64,000 nucleotides of DNA from Ideonella_A intermedia_A (GTDB taxonomy: Bacteria; Pseudomonadota; Gammaproteobacteria; Burkholderiales; Burkholderiaceae_C). Location: contig CALRPU020000001.1 in NCBI GenBank assembly GCA_943370175.1, forward strand, positions 1 through 64,000. Direction: 5' to 3'. Below, one piece after another: positions 46,613 to 56,420 of this stretch. Numbering within the stretch: position 1 is the stretch's first letter; each line of letters opens with the position of its first letter. A program made the position numbers and the translations under genes. The notes below the pieces were generated by a model. That model had not been told where the DNA came from. It saw only the letters and a list, made by a program, of their open reading frames with translations, and searched no databases.

Positions 46613-48868
46613 ATGAGCAAGAAGGACGACATTCAGCTGCTGCGCGTGACTTACCTGCGCGGCCCCAACGTCTGGACCTACCGCCCGGTGCTGGAAGTCT
46701 GGCTGGACCTGGGCGACCTGGAGGACTTCCCGTCCAACCAGCTGCCCGGCTTCAACGAGCGCCTGGTGGCGCAACTGCCCGCGCTGGTCGAGCACCACTG
46801 CGGGGTGGGCGAGCGCGGCGGTTTTCTGCAGCGCCTGAACGAGGGCACCTGGGCCGGCCACGTGCTGGAGCACGTGGTGATCGAGCTGCTGAACCTCGCC
46901 GGCATGCCCACCGGCTTCGGGCAGACCCGCAGCACCACCCAGCGCGGCATCTACCGCATGGTGTTCCGCGCCCGCGACGAGCAAGTCGCCCGCGAGGCGC
47001 TGATCCTCGGCCACCGCCTGTTGATGTGCGCCATCAACGACGAGCCCTTCGACGTGAGCGCGGCCGTGGCCCGGCTGCGCGACCGCGTTGACGACTGCTA
47101 CCTCGGCCCGAGCACCGCCTGCATCGTGGCCGCCGCCACCGACCGGCGCATCCCGCACATCCGCCTGAACGAAGGCAACCTGGTGCAGCTGGGCTATGGC
47201 GCCCGCCAGCGCCGCATCTGGACGGCCGAGTCCGACCGCACCAGCGCCATCGCCGAAGGCATCGCCAGCGAGAAGGACCTGACCAAGAGCCTGTTGAAGG
47301 CCTGCGGCGTGCCGGTGCCCGAGGGCCAGGTGGTCGACTCGCCCGCCGCCGCCTGGGAAGCCGCCGAGGACATCGGCCTGCCGGTGGTGGTCAAGCCGTC
47401 CGACGGCAACCACGGCCGCGGCGTGACGCTGGAGTTGTCGACCCGCGAAGACATTGAAGCCGCTTATCACGTGGCCGAGCGCGAAGGCAGCGAGGTCATC
47501 GTCGAGCGCCACCTGCTGGGCCAGGAGCACCGCCTGCTGGTGGTGGGTGGCAAGGTGGTGGCCGCCGCCCGCGGCGACGTGGCCTGGGTCACCGGCGACG
47601 GCCGCGCCACCGTCACGCAGCTGGTGGACACGCAAATCAACACCGACCCGCGCCGCGGCATGACCGAGGACTTCCCGCTCGGCCGCATCCAGCTCAGCGG
47701 CGACGACGCGGACCCGGTGGTGCTGCTGGACCTGCAGCGTCAGGGCCTGACGCCGCAGTCGGTGCCCGCCGCCGGCCGCCGCGTGTTGATTCAGCGCAAC
47801 GGCAATGTGTCGGTCGACTGCACCGACGAAGTTCACCCGGAAGTGGCTCATGCCGTGTCGCTGGCTGCCCGCGTGGTGGGCCTGGACATCGCCGGCGTCG
47901 ACGTGGTGGCCACCGACATCGGTCGGCCGCTGGCCGAGCAGGGCGGGGGCATCGTCGAGGTGAACGCCGGCCCGGGGCTGCTGCCTCACCTGAAGCCGGC
48001 ACAAGGCTCGCCGCGCCCGGTCGGGCGGGCCATCGTCGACCACCTGTTCGACGAAGACGAGTCCGGCCGCATCCCGATCGTTGGCGTGGCCGGCTCGCGC
48101 GACACCTCGCGCCTGTCGCGCCTGGTCGCCTGGCTGATCCACCTGAGCGGGCGCCACGTGGGCCTGGCCTGCGGCGAGGGCCTGTTCCTGGACCGCCGCC
48201 GGGTCGAAGCCGGCGACTGCGCGCAGTTTGATTCGGCGCACCGCCTGCTCATGAACCGCAATGTCGAGGCCGCGGTGGTTGAAAACGGCGCCCAGTCGAT
48301 CCTTGACGACGGTCTGGCCTATGACCGCTGCCAGGTGGGCGTGGTCACCGACTTCGACATCACCGACGCGCAACGGGCCGGACTGGCCCGCCACGACGTG
48401 CACGGCATGGACCAACTGCACCGCGTGATGCGCACGCAGGTCGACGTGGTGCTGGGCGATGGCGTGGCGGTGCTGAACGCCGGCGACGCGCGCGTCGCCG
48501 AGCTGGCGCCGCTGTGCGACGGCGAGGTCATCTTCTACGCCGCCACCGAGGAGGCGGAGCAGTCGGCCGCGGTGGCCGCCCACCGCCAGGGCGGCGGGCG
48601 CGCCGTGCTGGTGCGGGCCGGCCGCGTGGTGCTGGCCACCGGCACGCAGGAGCAGCTGCTGGCCGAGTTCGGCTCGCACCGGCGCCAGGGCGAGGCCGTG
48701 CTGCCGGTTGACACGCTGGTGGCCGCGGTGGCCGCCGGCTGGGCCCTGGGCATTTCGCCCGACCTGATGGCCGCCGGCATCGAGACTTTCGCCCCGCAAC
48801 TGGGCGAGCCCGCGCCGGGCACCCCGGTGCGCCGCCGCCTGCAGCGGCCGTCGCAAGACGCCCGTTGA
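46613..48868 (+). CDS. cphA': Cyanophycin synthetase paralogue with degenerate Mur-ligase P-loop
   Basis: The 751-residue protein has the N-terminal and ATP-grasp domains of cyanophycin synthetase (LRVTYLRGPNVWTYRPVLE, VVVKPSDGNHGRGV, GGGIVEVNAGPG). In the Mur-ligase-like domain the nucleotide loop is broken: GVAGSRDT at residues 491-498 replaces the GTNGKTT of the neighbouring CphA, losing the catalytic lysine. The reading frame is intact, so it is a maintained paralogue, not a pseudogene. It may extend primers, bind polymer or modify CphA. The ATG at 46613 fits homologues; an in-frame ATG at 46574 is possible. cphA follows after 61 bases. Confidence 0.86.
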   Translation: MSKKDDIQLLRVTYLRGPNVWTYRPVLEVWLDLGDLEDFPSNQLPGFNERLVAQLPALVEHHCGVGERGGFLQRLNEGTWAGHVLEHVVIELLNLAGMPTGFGQTRSTTQRGIYRMVFRARDEQVAREALILGHRLLMCAINDEPFDVSAAVARLRDRVDDCYLGPSTACIVAAATDRRIPHIRLNEGNLVQLGYGARQRRIWTAESDRTSAIAEGIASEKDLTKSLLKACGVPVPEGQVVDSPAAAWEAAEDIGLPVVVKPSDGNHGRGVTLELSTREDIEAAYHVAEREGSEVIVERHLLGQEHRLLVVGGKVVAAARGDVAWVTGDGRATVTQLVDTQINTDPRRGMTEDFPLGRIQLSGDDADPVVLLDLQRQGLTPQSVPAAGRRVLIQRNGNVSVDCTDEVHPEVAHAVSLAARVVGLDIAGVDVVATDIGRPLAEQGGGIVEVNAGPGLLPHLKPAQGSPRPVGRAIVDHLFDEDESGRIPIVGVAGSRDTSRLSRLVAWLIHLSGRHVGLACGEGLFLDRRRVEAGDCAQFDSAHRLLMNRNVEAAVVENGAQSILDDGLAYDRCQVGVVTDFDITDAQRAGLARHDVHGMDQLHRVMRTQVDVVLGDGVAVLNAGDARVAELAPLCDGEVIFYAATEEAEQSAAVAAHRQGGGRAVLVRAGRVVLATGTQEQLLAEFGSHRRQGEAVLPVDTLVAAVAAGWALGISPDLMAAGIETFAPQLGEPAPGTPVRRRLQRPSQDAR

Positions 48869-48929
48869 TGCCGCACACCGGCCCCGCTTGCTGACCCGTT
48901 CGCTGACCCTGCTCGCCGACCCCGACACC

Positions 48930-51515
48930 ATGGACGTTTCCCGCATCCGGGCCCTGCGCGGCCCGAACCTCTGGAGTCGGCACACCGCCGTCGAGGCCAT
49001 CGTGGCCTGCGAGCCGTCCGAGCGCTCCATCGCCGACATCGACGGCTTCGAGCCGCGCATCCGCGCGCTGTTTCCGGCCATCGGCGCCTTGCGCCCGGCC
49101 GCGTTCGCCGGCCCGATCTCGCTGGCGCACGTGTTGGAGTCGGCCGCGCTGGCGCTGCAGGCGCAAGCCGGCTGCCCCGTCACCTTCAGCCGCACCTCGG
49201 TCACGGTCGAGCCGGGCGTCTACCAGGTGGTCGTCGAGTACAGCGAGGAGTCCGTCGGCCGCCTGGCGATGACGCTGGCGCGCGAGCTGATCAACGCCGC
49301 GTTGCAGGGGCAAGGTTTCGACGTTGACGCCGCCATCGTGCGGCTGCGCGACACCGACGAGGACCACCGCCTGGGCCCGAGCACCGGCGCCATCGTCGAC
49401 GCCGCGCAGGCGCGGGGCATCCCGTGGCGCCGCCTCACGCAGGGCAGCCTGGTGCAGTTCGGCTGGGGCTCGAAGCAGCGCCGCATCCAGGCGGCCGAGG
49501 TCGACGCCACCAGCGCGGTGTCCGAGTCCATCGCGCAGGACAAGGACCTGACGAAGAAGCTGCTGCTGGCCGCCGGCGTGCCGGTGCCCATCGGCCGCCC
49601 GGTTGACACCGCCGACGAGGCCTGGGCCGTGGCCGAGGAGATTGGCCTGCCGGTGGTGTTGAAGCCGCAGGACGGCAACCAAGGCAAGGGCGTCACCGTC
49701 AACATCACCGGGCGCGACCACCTGGACATCGCCTTCAAGGCCGCCAGCGAGCACGGCCAGGTGATGGTCGAGAAATTCCTGCCCGGCAACGACTACCGCC
49801 TGCTGGTGGTCGGCAACCACCTGGTGGCCGCCGCCCGCCGCGACCCGCCACAGGTCATCGGCGACGGCGTGCACACCGTGCGCGAACTGGTCGACCTGGT
49901 CAACGCCGACCCGCGGCGCGGCGAAGGCCATGCCACCTCGCTGACCAAGATCCGCTTCGACGAGATTGCCGTGGCGCGGCTCAATGTGCAGGGCTTGACG
50001 CCGGCCTCGGTGCCCGAGAAGGGCCGCCGCGTGATCCTGCGCAACAACGCCAACCTGAGCACCGGAGGGACCGCCACCGACGTCACCGACGACGTGCACC
50101 CCGAGGTCGCGGCCCGCGCCGTGGCGGCCGCGCAGATGGTGGGCCTGCACATCTGCGGCGTCGACGTGGTGTGCGAAAGCGTGCTGCGCCCGCTGGAAGA
50201 GCAAAGCGGCGGCATCGTCGAAGTCAACGCGGCCCCCGGCCTGCGCATGCACCTGTCGCCGTCGTATGGCAAGGGCCGCGCCGTGGGCGACGCCATCGTC
50301 GCGCACCAGTTTCCCCCGGGCGAGGACGGGCGCATCCCGGTGGTGGCCGTCACCGGCACCAACGGCAAGACCACCACCACCCGCGTCATTGCGCACCTGC
50401 TGTCGGCCTCGGGCCTGCGCGTGGGCATGACCAACACCGACGGCGTCTACGTGGAGGGGCGGCAGATCGACAGCGGCGACTGCAGCGGCCCGAAGAGCGC
50501 CCGCAACGTGCTGATGCACCCCGACGTCGACGCCGCGGTGTTCGAGACCGCGCGCGGCGGCATCCTGCGCGAGGGCCTGGGCTTCGACCGCTGCAAGGTG
50601 GCGGTGGTCACCAACATCGGCGCGGGCGACCACCTGGGCCTGAACTACATCACCACGGTCGACGACCTGGCGGTGCTCAAGCGCGTCATCGTGCAGAACG
50701 TGGCCACCAACGGCTTTGGCGTGCTGAATGCCGCCGACCCGATCGTGGCGGCCATGGCGCCGGCCTGCCCAGGCGAGGTCATCTTTTTCGCGGCCGACCG
50801 CCAGCACCCGGTGATGGCCACGCACCGCGCGCAGGGCAAGCGCACCGTGTTCGTCGACGGCGACATGATCGTGGCCGCCGAGGGCGCGTGGCGCGAGGTC
50901 CTGCCACTCAAGGACATCCCCATCACCCGTGGCGGCGCGATCGGCTTCCAGGTCGAGAACGTCATGGCTTCGGTCGCCGCGGCCTGGGCGGTCGGGCTGG
51001 GCTGGCCGGCCATCCGCAGCGGCCTGGCCAGTTTCGTCAACGACGCCGACAACGCGCCCGGCCGCTTCAACCTGATGGACTACCGCGGCGCCACCGTGAT
51101 CGCCGACTACGGCCACAACCCCGACGCCATGCGCGCGCTGGTGGCCGCGGTGGACGCGCTGCCGGCCGGCCCCGGGCAACGCCGCTCGGTGGTGATCAGC
51201 GGCGCCGGCGACCGCCGCGACGAGGACATCCGCGAGCAGACCATCATCCTGGGCGAGGCGTTTGACGAGGTGCTGCTGTACCAGGACGCCGCCCAGCGCG
51301 GCCGCGCCGACGGCGAGGTGATGGCGCTGCTGCGCGAGGGCCTGCAAGGCGCCGGGCGAACGACCAGCGTCGACGAGATCCGCGGCGAGTTCGTGGCCAT
51401 CGACACCGCGCTGTCGCGCCTGCGCCCTGGCGATTTGTGTCTGATCCTCGTGGACCAGGTGCCCGAGGCCTTGGCGCACCTGCGCGCGCGCGCGGCGGAG
51501 CCCGTGGCCGGCTGA
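48930..51515 (+). CDS. cphA: Cyanophycin synthetase
   Basis: CphA polymerises aspartate and arginine into cyanophycin, a nitrogen store, using ATP. The 861-residue protein has the N-terminal domain (MDVSRIRALRGPNLWS), an ATP-grasp domain that adds Asp (VVLKPQDGNQGKGVTV, GGIVEVNAAPGLRMH) and a Mur-ligase domain that adds Arg, with the intact P-loop TGTNGKTTTTR (Lys480) and DYGHNPDAM. The start at 48930 matches homologues; a TTG at 48888 would add 14 residues. It is transcribed with cphA'. No cyanophycinase gene lies in the window. Confidence 0.96.
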   Translation: MDVSRIRALRGPNLWSRHTAVEAIVACEPSERSIADIDGFEPRIRALFPAIGALRPAAFAGPISLAHVLESAALALQAQAGCPVTFSRTSVTVEPGVYQVVVEYSEESVGRLAMTLARELINAALQGQGFDVDAAIVRLRDTDEDHRLGPSTGAIVDAAQARGIPWRRLTQGSLVQFGWGSKQRRIQAAEVDATSAVSESIAQDKDLTKKLLLAAGVPVPIGRPVDTADEAWAVAEEIGLPVVLKPQDGNQGKGVTVNITGRDHLDIAFKAASEHGQVMVEKFLPGNDYRLLVVGNHLVAAARRDPPQVIGDGVHTVRELVDLVNADPRRGEGHATSLTKIRFDEIAVARLNVQGLTPASVPEKGRRVILRNNANLSTGGTATDVTDDVHPEVAARAVAAAQMVGLHICGVDVVCESVLRPLEEQSGGIVEVNAAPGLRMHLSPSYGKGRAVGDAIVAHQFPPGEDGRIPVVAVTGTNGKTTTTRVIAHLLSASGLRVGMTNTDGVYVEGRQIDSGDCSGPKSARNVLMHPDVDAAVFETARGGILREGLGFDRCKVAVVTNIGAGDHLGLNYITTVDDLAVLKRVIVQNVATNGFGVLNAADPIVAAMAPACPGEVIFFAADRQHPVMATHRAQGKRTVFVDGDMIVAAEGAWREVLPLKDIPITRGGAIGFQVENVMASVAAAWAVGLGWPAIRSGLASFVNDADNAPGRFNLMDYRGATVIADYGHNPDAMRALVAAVDALPAGPGQRRSVVISGAGDRRDEDIREQTIILGEAFDEVLLYQDAAQRGRADGEVMALLREGLQGAGRTTSVDEIRGEFVAIDTALSRLRPGDLCLILVDQVPEALAHLRARAAEPVAG

Positions 51516-51724
51516 TCCCGCGGGCAGCGCGCCGCGGTTGCTTCGCGGTTGCCTCCCTGTTGCCCCGCGATCGCCGCCCCACGGCCTTCCCTCCACTGTC
51601 GCCCCACCTGCTTGAGGGGGCCCCAGCGGTTCGAGCCGCCGTTGCCCCGCTGCGGCCAAGGCAACCAGGCGTTGGCGGCATCACAATCGTGCCCTTGTGA
51701 AGATCACTCATCCGGGCCATTGAC

Positions 51725-53308
51725 ATGCAGCGAGACGACGCGTCCAGCGCATCGCGCGCCCCTGCCATGCCCACCGCCAGCCGCGGCGCCTTGTCCCCCG
51801 AGCCCGAACAGCGCCGCGAACGCGGTGGGCCTGCGCCCCTGCACGGCGGCGCCGACTTTGCCGACACCGTCGTGCCCGACGATGTGTGGGGCAACGACGA
51901 CGACGACGACGACGAAAACAACGACCTCGACACCAACGACCACGACGATGGCCCGACGCACCGCCGCGCCGTCGCCCACGCCGACCGCGGGTCAACCCAC
52001 GCCGGCGACGCGCTGGCCGTGCCCGGCCAGCCGCTGTTCCGCGCCGAGGCGCTGGACGCCCAGCGGTCCCAGTGGATGGGCCATGTGCTGTTGGCGCCGC
52101 GGCGGTCGCACCGCTGGTTCACGCTGGCCGCGCTGCTGGTCACCGCCGGCCTGGTGGCGCTGCTCATGCTGGGCGAGTTCGCCCGCAAGGCCCCGGTCAG
52201 CGGCTGGCTGGTGCCCGAGCAGGGCCTGATCAAGGTCTACGCACCGCAGGCCGGCGTGATCACCGAGGTCAAGGTGAAGGAGGGCGCGCAGGTGCGTGCC
52301 GGCGACGTGTTGTTCGTCGTGTCCAGCGACCGCCAGAACGAGGCCGGTGGCAGCACCGAGCGCGAGGTGGCGCGGCTGCTGGCCGAACGCCGTCGCAACC
52401 TCGAAGGCGAGATCGACCAGCAAGGCCGGCAGCTCAGCCAGCAACGCCAGGGCATGGAGCGGCGCATGGCCGCCATCCGCGCCGAGATCCGCCAGTTCGA
52501 CCGCGAGATCGCCGTGCAGCAGTCGCGCACCGAGCTGGCCCGCGCCGCGGCACAGCGCATGCGCGACCTGTCCGCCCAGGGCTTCGCGTCGCGGGTGCAG
52601 CTTCAGCAGACCGAGGACGCCGAACTGGACCAGGCTGCCCGCACCGAGGCGCTGTTGCGCACCCGCGCCGAGCGCCAGCGCGAGCTGGTCACGCTGCAGA
52701 CCGAGGCGGCCGACTTGCCGCTGCGCTCGCAGACCACGGTGTCCACGCTGAACCGCGACATCGCGGCGCTGGAGCAGGAGCTCGCGCAGGCCGAGTCGCG
52801 CCGTGGCATCGTCATCACCGCGCCGCAGGACGGCACGGTGACGTCGCTGCAGGGCGACAAGGGCAGCACCATCAACCTGACCACGCCGCTGCTCAGCCTG
52901 ATCCCGCAGGGCGCGGTGCTGCAGGCCCAGCTGTTCGCCCCGAGCCGCGACATCGGCTTCGTCAAGCCGGGGCAGTCGGTCAAGCTGCGCTACGAGGCCT
53001 TTCCGTACCAGAAGTTCGGCCATGCCGAGGGCCGGGTGCTGGGCGTGTCGCAAAGCGCCTTGTCGCCGGCCGAGCTGCCGTCGTGGCTGGTCGGTGTGGT
53101 GGGGGGGGCCGGGACCGGCGCCAACGGGGCGCGCCCCGAGCCGGTCTACCGCATCGACGTCGCGCTGCCCAGCCAGACCATCGCCGCCTTCGGCGAACAG
53201 CGCAAGCTGCAAGCGGGCATGCAGCTCGAATCCGACATCATCCTGGAGCGGCGCAAGATCTACGAATGGGTGCTTGAGCCGCTCTACACCATCACCGGCA
53301 AGTTGTAG
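51725..53308 (+). CDS. HlyD-family secretion adaptor with acidic N-terminal extension
   Basis: The 527-residue membrane-fusion protein links the inner-membrane exporter to an outer-membrane channel. Residues 130-152 form the single membrane helix, followed by the beta-barrel/lipoyl half motifs (VYAPQAGVITEVKVKEGAQVRAGD in part), a long coiled coil (about 215-350) and the second half (ITAPQDGTVTSLQGDKG). The cytoplasmic N-terminus is about 130 residues, far longer than usual, with an acidic tract at residues 50-75 including six Asp (58-63) encoded by (GAC)6 at 51896-51913. The peptidase-ABC gene follows 12 bases later. No TolC-like gene is in the window. Confidence 0.88.
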   Translation: MQRDDASSASRAPAMPTASRGALSPEPEQRRERGGPAPLHGGADFADTVVPDDVWGNDDDDDDENNDLDTNDHDDGPTHRRAVAHADRGSTHAGDALAVPGQPLFRAEALDAQRSQWMGHVLLAPRRSHRWFTLAALLVTAGLVALLMLGEFARKAPVSGWLVPEQGLIKVYAPQAGVITEVKVKEGAQVRAGDVLFVVSSDRQNEAGGSTEREVARLLAERRRNLEGEIDQQGRQLSQQRQGMERRMAAIRAEIRQFDREIAVQQSRTELARAAAQRMRDLSAQGFASRVQLQQTEDAELDQAARTEALLRTRAERQRELVTLQTEAADLPLRSQTTVSTLNRDIAALEQELAQAESRRGIVITAPQDGTVTSLQGDKGSTINLTTPLLSLIPQGAVLQAQLFAPSRDIGFVKPGQSVKLRYEAFPYQKFGHAEGRVLGVSQSALSPAELPSWLVGVVGGAGTGANGARPEPVYRIDVALPSQTIAAFGEQRKLQAGMQLESDIILERRKIYEWVLEPLYTITGKL

Positions 53309-53320
53309 GCGCGCGCACGG

Positions 53321-55495
53321 ATGGACTCTCCCCACCAGGTCAACCTGGGCCTTGGCGCCCGGCTGCCGATGATTTTCCAGACCGAGGCCGCGGAGTGCGG
53401 GCTGGCCTGCCTGGCGATGGTCTCAGGCTACTTCTCAGGGCGCAGCGACCTGCGCGAGCTGCGCCGCGATTTCAGTGTGTCGATGAAGGGCACGCGCCTG
53501 AAGGACATGGTGGGCATTGCCCACCTGCTGGACCTCAGCTCGCGCCCGTTGCGGCTGGAGCTCGACGAGATCGACCAGTTGCAGTGCCCGTGCGTGCTGC
53601 ACTGGGACTTGAACCACTTCGTGGTGCTGCGCGAGGTGCGCCGCAAGCACGTGGTGGTGCACGACCCGGCCAGCGGCATCCGCAAGCTCACGCGCGAACA
53701 GCTGTCCGAGCATTTTTCGGGCGTGGCGCTGGAGTTGTCGCCGAATGCGGTCTTCCAGCCGGCCGAGCCCGCGCCGGCCTTGCGCTTGCGGCAGCTGTTC
53801 GGCCGCGTGGTCGGTCTCAAGCGTTCGCTGGGGCAGGTGCTGGTGATCGCGCTGACCATCGAGCTGCTGTCGCTCGCTCAGCCGCTGATGCTGCAGTGGG
53901 TGGTCGACAACGTCATCGTCAGCGCCGACCTCGACCTGCTGATCACGCTGTCCATTGGTTTCGTGTTGCTGACGGTGCTGCAAGTGATCTTCACGACGCT
54001 GCGCGGTTGGATGCTGATGACGATCTCCGCGTCGATGAACGTGCAAAGCAGCGGCAGCCTGTACGGGCACCTGCAGAACCTGCCCGCCACCTACTTCGAG
54101 ACCCGGCACCTGGGCGACATCGTGTCGCGCTTCGCGTCGATGGAGACCATCCAGAAGGCGCTGACCACCGACCTGGTCGAGGTGGTGCTGGACGGCCTGT
54201 TCGCGGTGCTCACGCTGGTGATGATGCTGTTGTTCAGCCCGCTGCTGACCGCGGTGGTGGTGGGCTTTGCGCTGTTGTACGGCCTGCTGCGCGTGGCGAT
54301 GTATCCGCCGCTGCGCAATGCCTCGCTGGAGCACATCGTCTGGGACGCCCGCAAGGACAACCACTTCCTGGAGTCGATGCGGGCGGTGCGCACCATCAAG
54401 CTGATGCTGGGTCAGGAAACACGCCGCGCGCAGTGGCTGAACCTGCTGGTCGAAAGCCTGAACCGCCAGCTCACCACGCAGAAGCTGACCCTGCTGTTTC
54501 GCGGCGCGAACGGCCTGCTGCTGGGCGTGCTGGGCATCGTGGTGATCGGCCTGGCGGCCAGCCAGGTGATCGCCAGCACGCTGACGGTCGGCGCGATGCT
54601 GGCCTTCATCTCGTACAAGAACCAGTTTGTCGGCCGCATCACCGCGTTGATCGATCGCGCGGTCGAGTTGCGCATGCTGAACCTGCACGCCGAACGCCTG
54701 GCCGACATCGCCCTGAGCACGCCCGAGTCCTCCGCCCCGCGCCAGCCCGACGTCGTGCTGCCTGGCGCCATCGAGTTGCGCGGGGTGCGCTTTCGCTATG
54801 GCACGCAGGACCCGTGGGTGCTGGACGGCATCGACCTGAGCATCGAGGCGGGGGAGTCGGTCGCCATCGTCGGCCCCTCGGGCTGCGGCAAGACCACGCT
54901 GCTGAAGATCCTGGCCAGCCTGGCCGCGCCCACCGAGGGCCAGTTGCGCGTGGGCCGCGAGCCCATCGCCCACTGGGGCCTGAACAACTACCGTGCGGGC
55001 ATTGGCGTGGTGCTGCAGGACGACCAGCTGCTGTCGGGCTCGATCGCCGACAACATCTGCTTCTTCGCCGCGCGGCCCGACCGCGCGCGCATCGAGCGCG
55101 CGGCGCGCCTGGCCGCGGTGCACACCGACATCGCGGCCATGCCCATGGGCTATGAATCGCTGATCGGCGACATGGGCTCGTCGGTGTCCGGCGGGCAGAA
55201 GCAACGCATCTTGCTGGCCCGCGCGCTGTACCGCCAGCCGCGCATCCTGCTGCTGGACGAGGCCACCAGCCACCTCGACGTGGCCCTGGAGCGCGCCGTC
55301 AACGACGCGGTGCGCCAGCTGAAAATCACCCGCATCGTCGTCGCGCACCGCCCGGAAACCATCCGCGCCGCCGACCGGGTCATCACCCTCGCCGGTGGCC
55401 GCGTGGTGTCGGACGTGCGGCAGGGGCGGGCGGTCGACGCCGTGCCCGCGCCGGCCTTGACCACCGATGACGCCAAAGAAGGTGCCGCCGAATGA
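53321..55495 (+). CDS. C39 peptidase-containing ABC exporter (PCAT)
   Basis: The 724-residue protein cleaves double-glycine leaders and exports the mature peptide. The N-terminal C39 peptidase domain is complete: Gln20 and Cys26 in QTEAAECGLACLAM, His99 in LNHFVVL and Asp115 in VHDPASG. Six membrane helices (about 160-460) and an ATPase follow (VGPSGCGKTTLLK, SVSGGQKQRILLARAL, LLDEATSHLD). The intact triad shows a processing protease, unlike the dead C39-like domain of HlyB. It overlaps the next gene by ATGA. The predicted substrate is the GG-leader peptide at 56464-56664. Confidence 0.93.
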   Translation: MDSPHQVNLGLGARLPMIFQTEAAECGLACLAMVSGYFSGRSDLRELRRDFSVSMKGTRLKDMVGIAHLLDLSSRPLRLELDEIDQLQCPCVLHWDLNHFVVLREVRRKHVVVHDPASGIRKLTREQLSEHFSGVALELSPNAVFQPAEPAPALRLRQLFGRVVGLKRSLGQVLVIALTIELLSLAQPLMLQWVVDNVIVSADLDLLITLSIGFVLLTVLQVIFTTLRGWMLMTISASMNVQSSGSLYGHLQNLPATYFETRHLGDIVSRFASMETIQKALTTDLVEVVLDGLFAVLTLVMMLLFSPLLTAVVVGFALLYGLLRVAMYPPLRNASLEHIVWDARKDNHFLESMRAVRTIKLMLGQETRRAQWLNLLVESLNRQLTTQKLTLLFRGANGLLLGVLGIVVIGLAASQVIASTLTVGAMLAFISYKNQFVGRITALIDRAVELRMLNLHAERLADIALSTPESSAPRQPDVVLPGAIELRGVRFRYGTQDPWVLDGIDLSIEAGESVAIVGPSGCGKTTLLKILASLAAPTEGQLRVGREPIAHWGLNNYRAGIGVVLQDDQLLSGSIADNICFFAARPDRARIERAARLAAVHTDIAAMPMGYESLIGDMGSSVSGGQKQRILLARALYRQPRILLLDEATSHLDVALERAVNDAVRQLKITRIVVAHRPETIRAADRVITLAGGRVVSDVRQGRAVDAVPAPALTTDDAKEGAAE

Positions 55496-56412
55496 CCCCC
55501 GCAACCGTGGAAGAACTGCACCTGCTGGGCCTGTCGCCGCTGGCCGACTTCGTCGACCGCGCGGTGAGGCTGACCGTCGGCGGCAACCGGTCGATGGAGC
55601 CGGCGCTGATCGCGCAATGGCGCGCGGCCGCCGTGCACCGGCGCGCGTTGGCGGTCAGCGAGGCCGGTCTTGCCGACACCGCGCGGCCCACCGAGCCGCC
55701 CGCCGCCATGCGCCCGTGGTTCGACCGGCTGCTGGCGCTGCCGCGCTTCGAGGCGGCCTTCGGCAGCTTGCCGGTCGCACTGGCGATGGTGGAACTCGAC
55801 ACCCTGGTGGTCTACCAGCACCACGTGTCGCTGACCCATGCCGCCCGCTTCGTGGCCGATGCCCAGGGCCGCGACCTGAACGACCCGCCAACCCTGCTGT
55901 CGCTGTGCCTGCCGCTGGACGAGCCCGCCCCCGAGGTGCAGTTGCTGCAGACCGGCCCCGGGCGCTTCGTGATCCAGTCGCCGGTGGCCGACCTGCGCGC
56001 CTACGACCCGCATTGGTTGCCCGCGGCGGCCCTGGGGGGCTTGCAGGCGTGTGGCGGCCAGGTGGCGGCGGGCATCGCGATCCCCGTGGGCCTGGGCGCC
56101 AGCGCATTGAATGTGGTGCGGCTGGGTCAGCGGCTGGTGCTGAACAACGGCTACCACCGCGCTTACGCGCTGCGCCGCGCCGGCGTCACGCACGTGCCTT
56201 GCGTGGTGCAGTTGGTCACGCACCCGGACGAGTTGTCGTTTGCCGGCGCCGACGGGGCGGTCGAAGACCACGCCGCGCTGTTCGAATCGCCGCGGCCCGC
56301 CCTGTTCAAGGACTTCTTCGACCCGGCGCTGACGACCGTGCTGACCATGCCGGCCACGCGGCGTCAGATCCAGGTCTCGGTCAGCGTGGAACGGGTGCGG
56401 GTGCCTGGCTGA
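55492..56412 (+). CDS. Uncharacterised protein coupled to the peptide exporter, ParB/Srx-like motif
   Basis: The 306-residue protein starts within the stop codon of the exporter gene (ATGA), so its synthesis is coupled to export. No signal peptide or membrane helix is visible. Near residues 212-235 the segment LVLNNGYHRAYALRRAGVTH resembles the GxHR motif of ParB/sulfiredoxin-fold proteins, some of which bind nucleotides. I know no family that fits the full length. Possible roles are peptide modification, immunity or exporter regulation; none is shown by sequence. Confidence 0.72.
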   Translation: MTPATVEELHLLGLSPLADFVDRAVRLTVGGNRSMEPALIAQWRAAAVHRRALAVSEAGLADTARPTEPPAAMRPWFDRLLALPRFEAAFGSLPVALAMVELDTLVVYQHHVSLTHAARFVADAQGRDLNDPPTLLSLCLPLDEPAPEVQLLQTGPGRFVIQSPVADLRAYDPHWLPAAALGGLQACGGQVAAGIAIPVGLGASALNVVRLGQRLVLNNGYHRAYALRRAGVTHVPCVVQLVTHPDELSFAGADGAVEDHAALFESPRPALFKDFFDPALTTVLTMPATRRQIQVSVSVERVRVPG

Positions 56413-56420
56413 ATGAACAA

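Noticed and set aside
46613..48868. CphA' as a pseudogene
   Set aside because: The frame is intact over 751 codons with an intact ATP-grasp domain, and paired cyanophycin synthetases are known in related bacteria; only the P-loop is degenerate.
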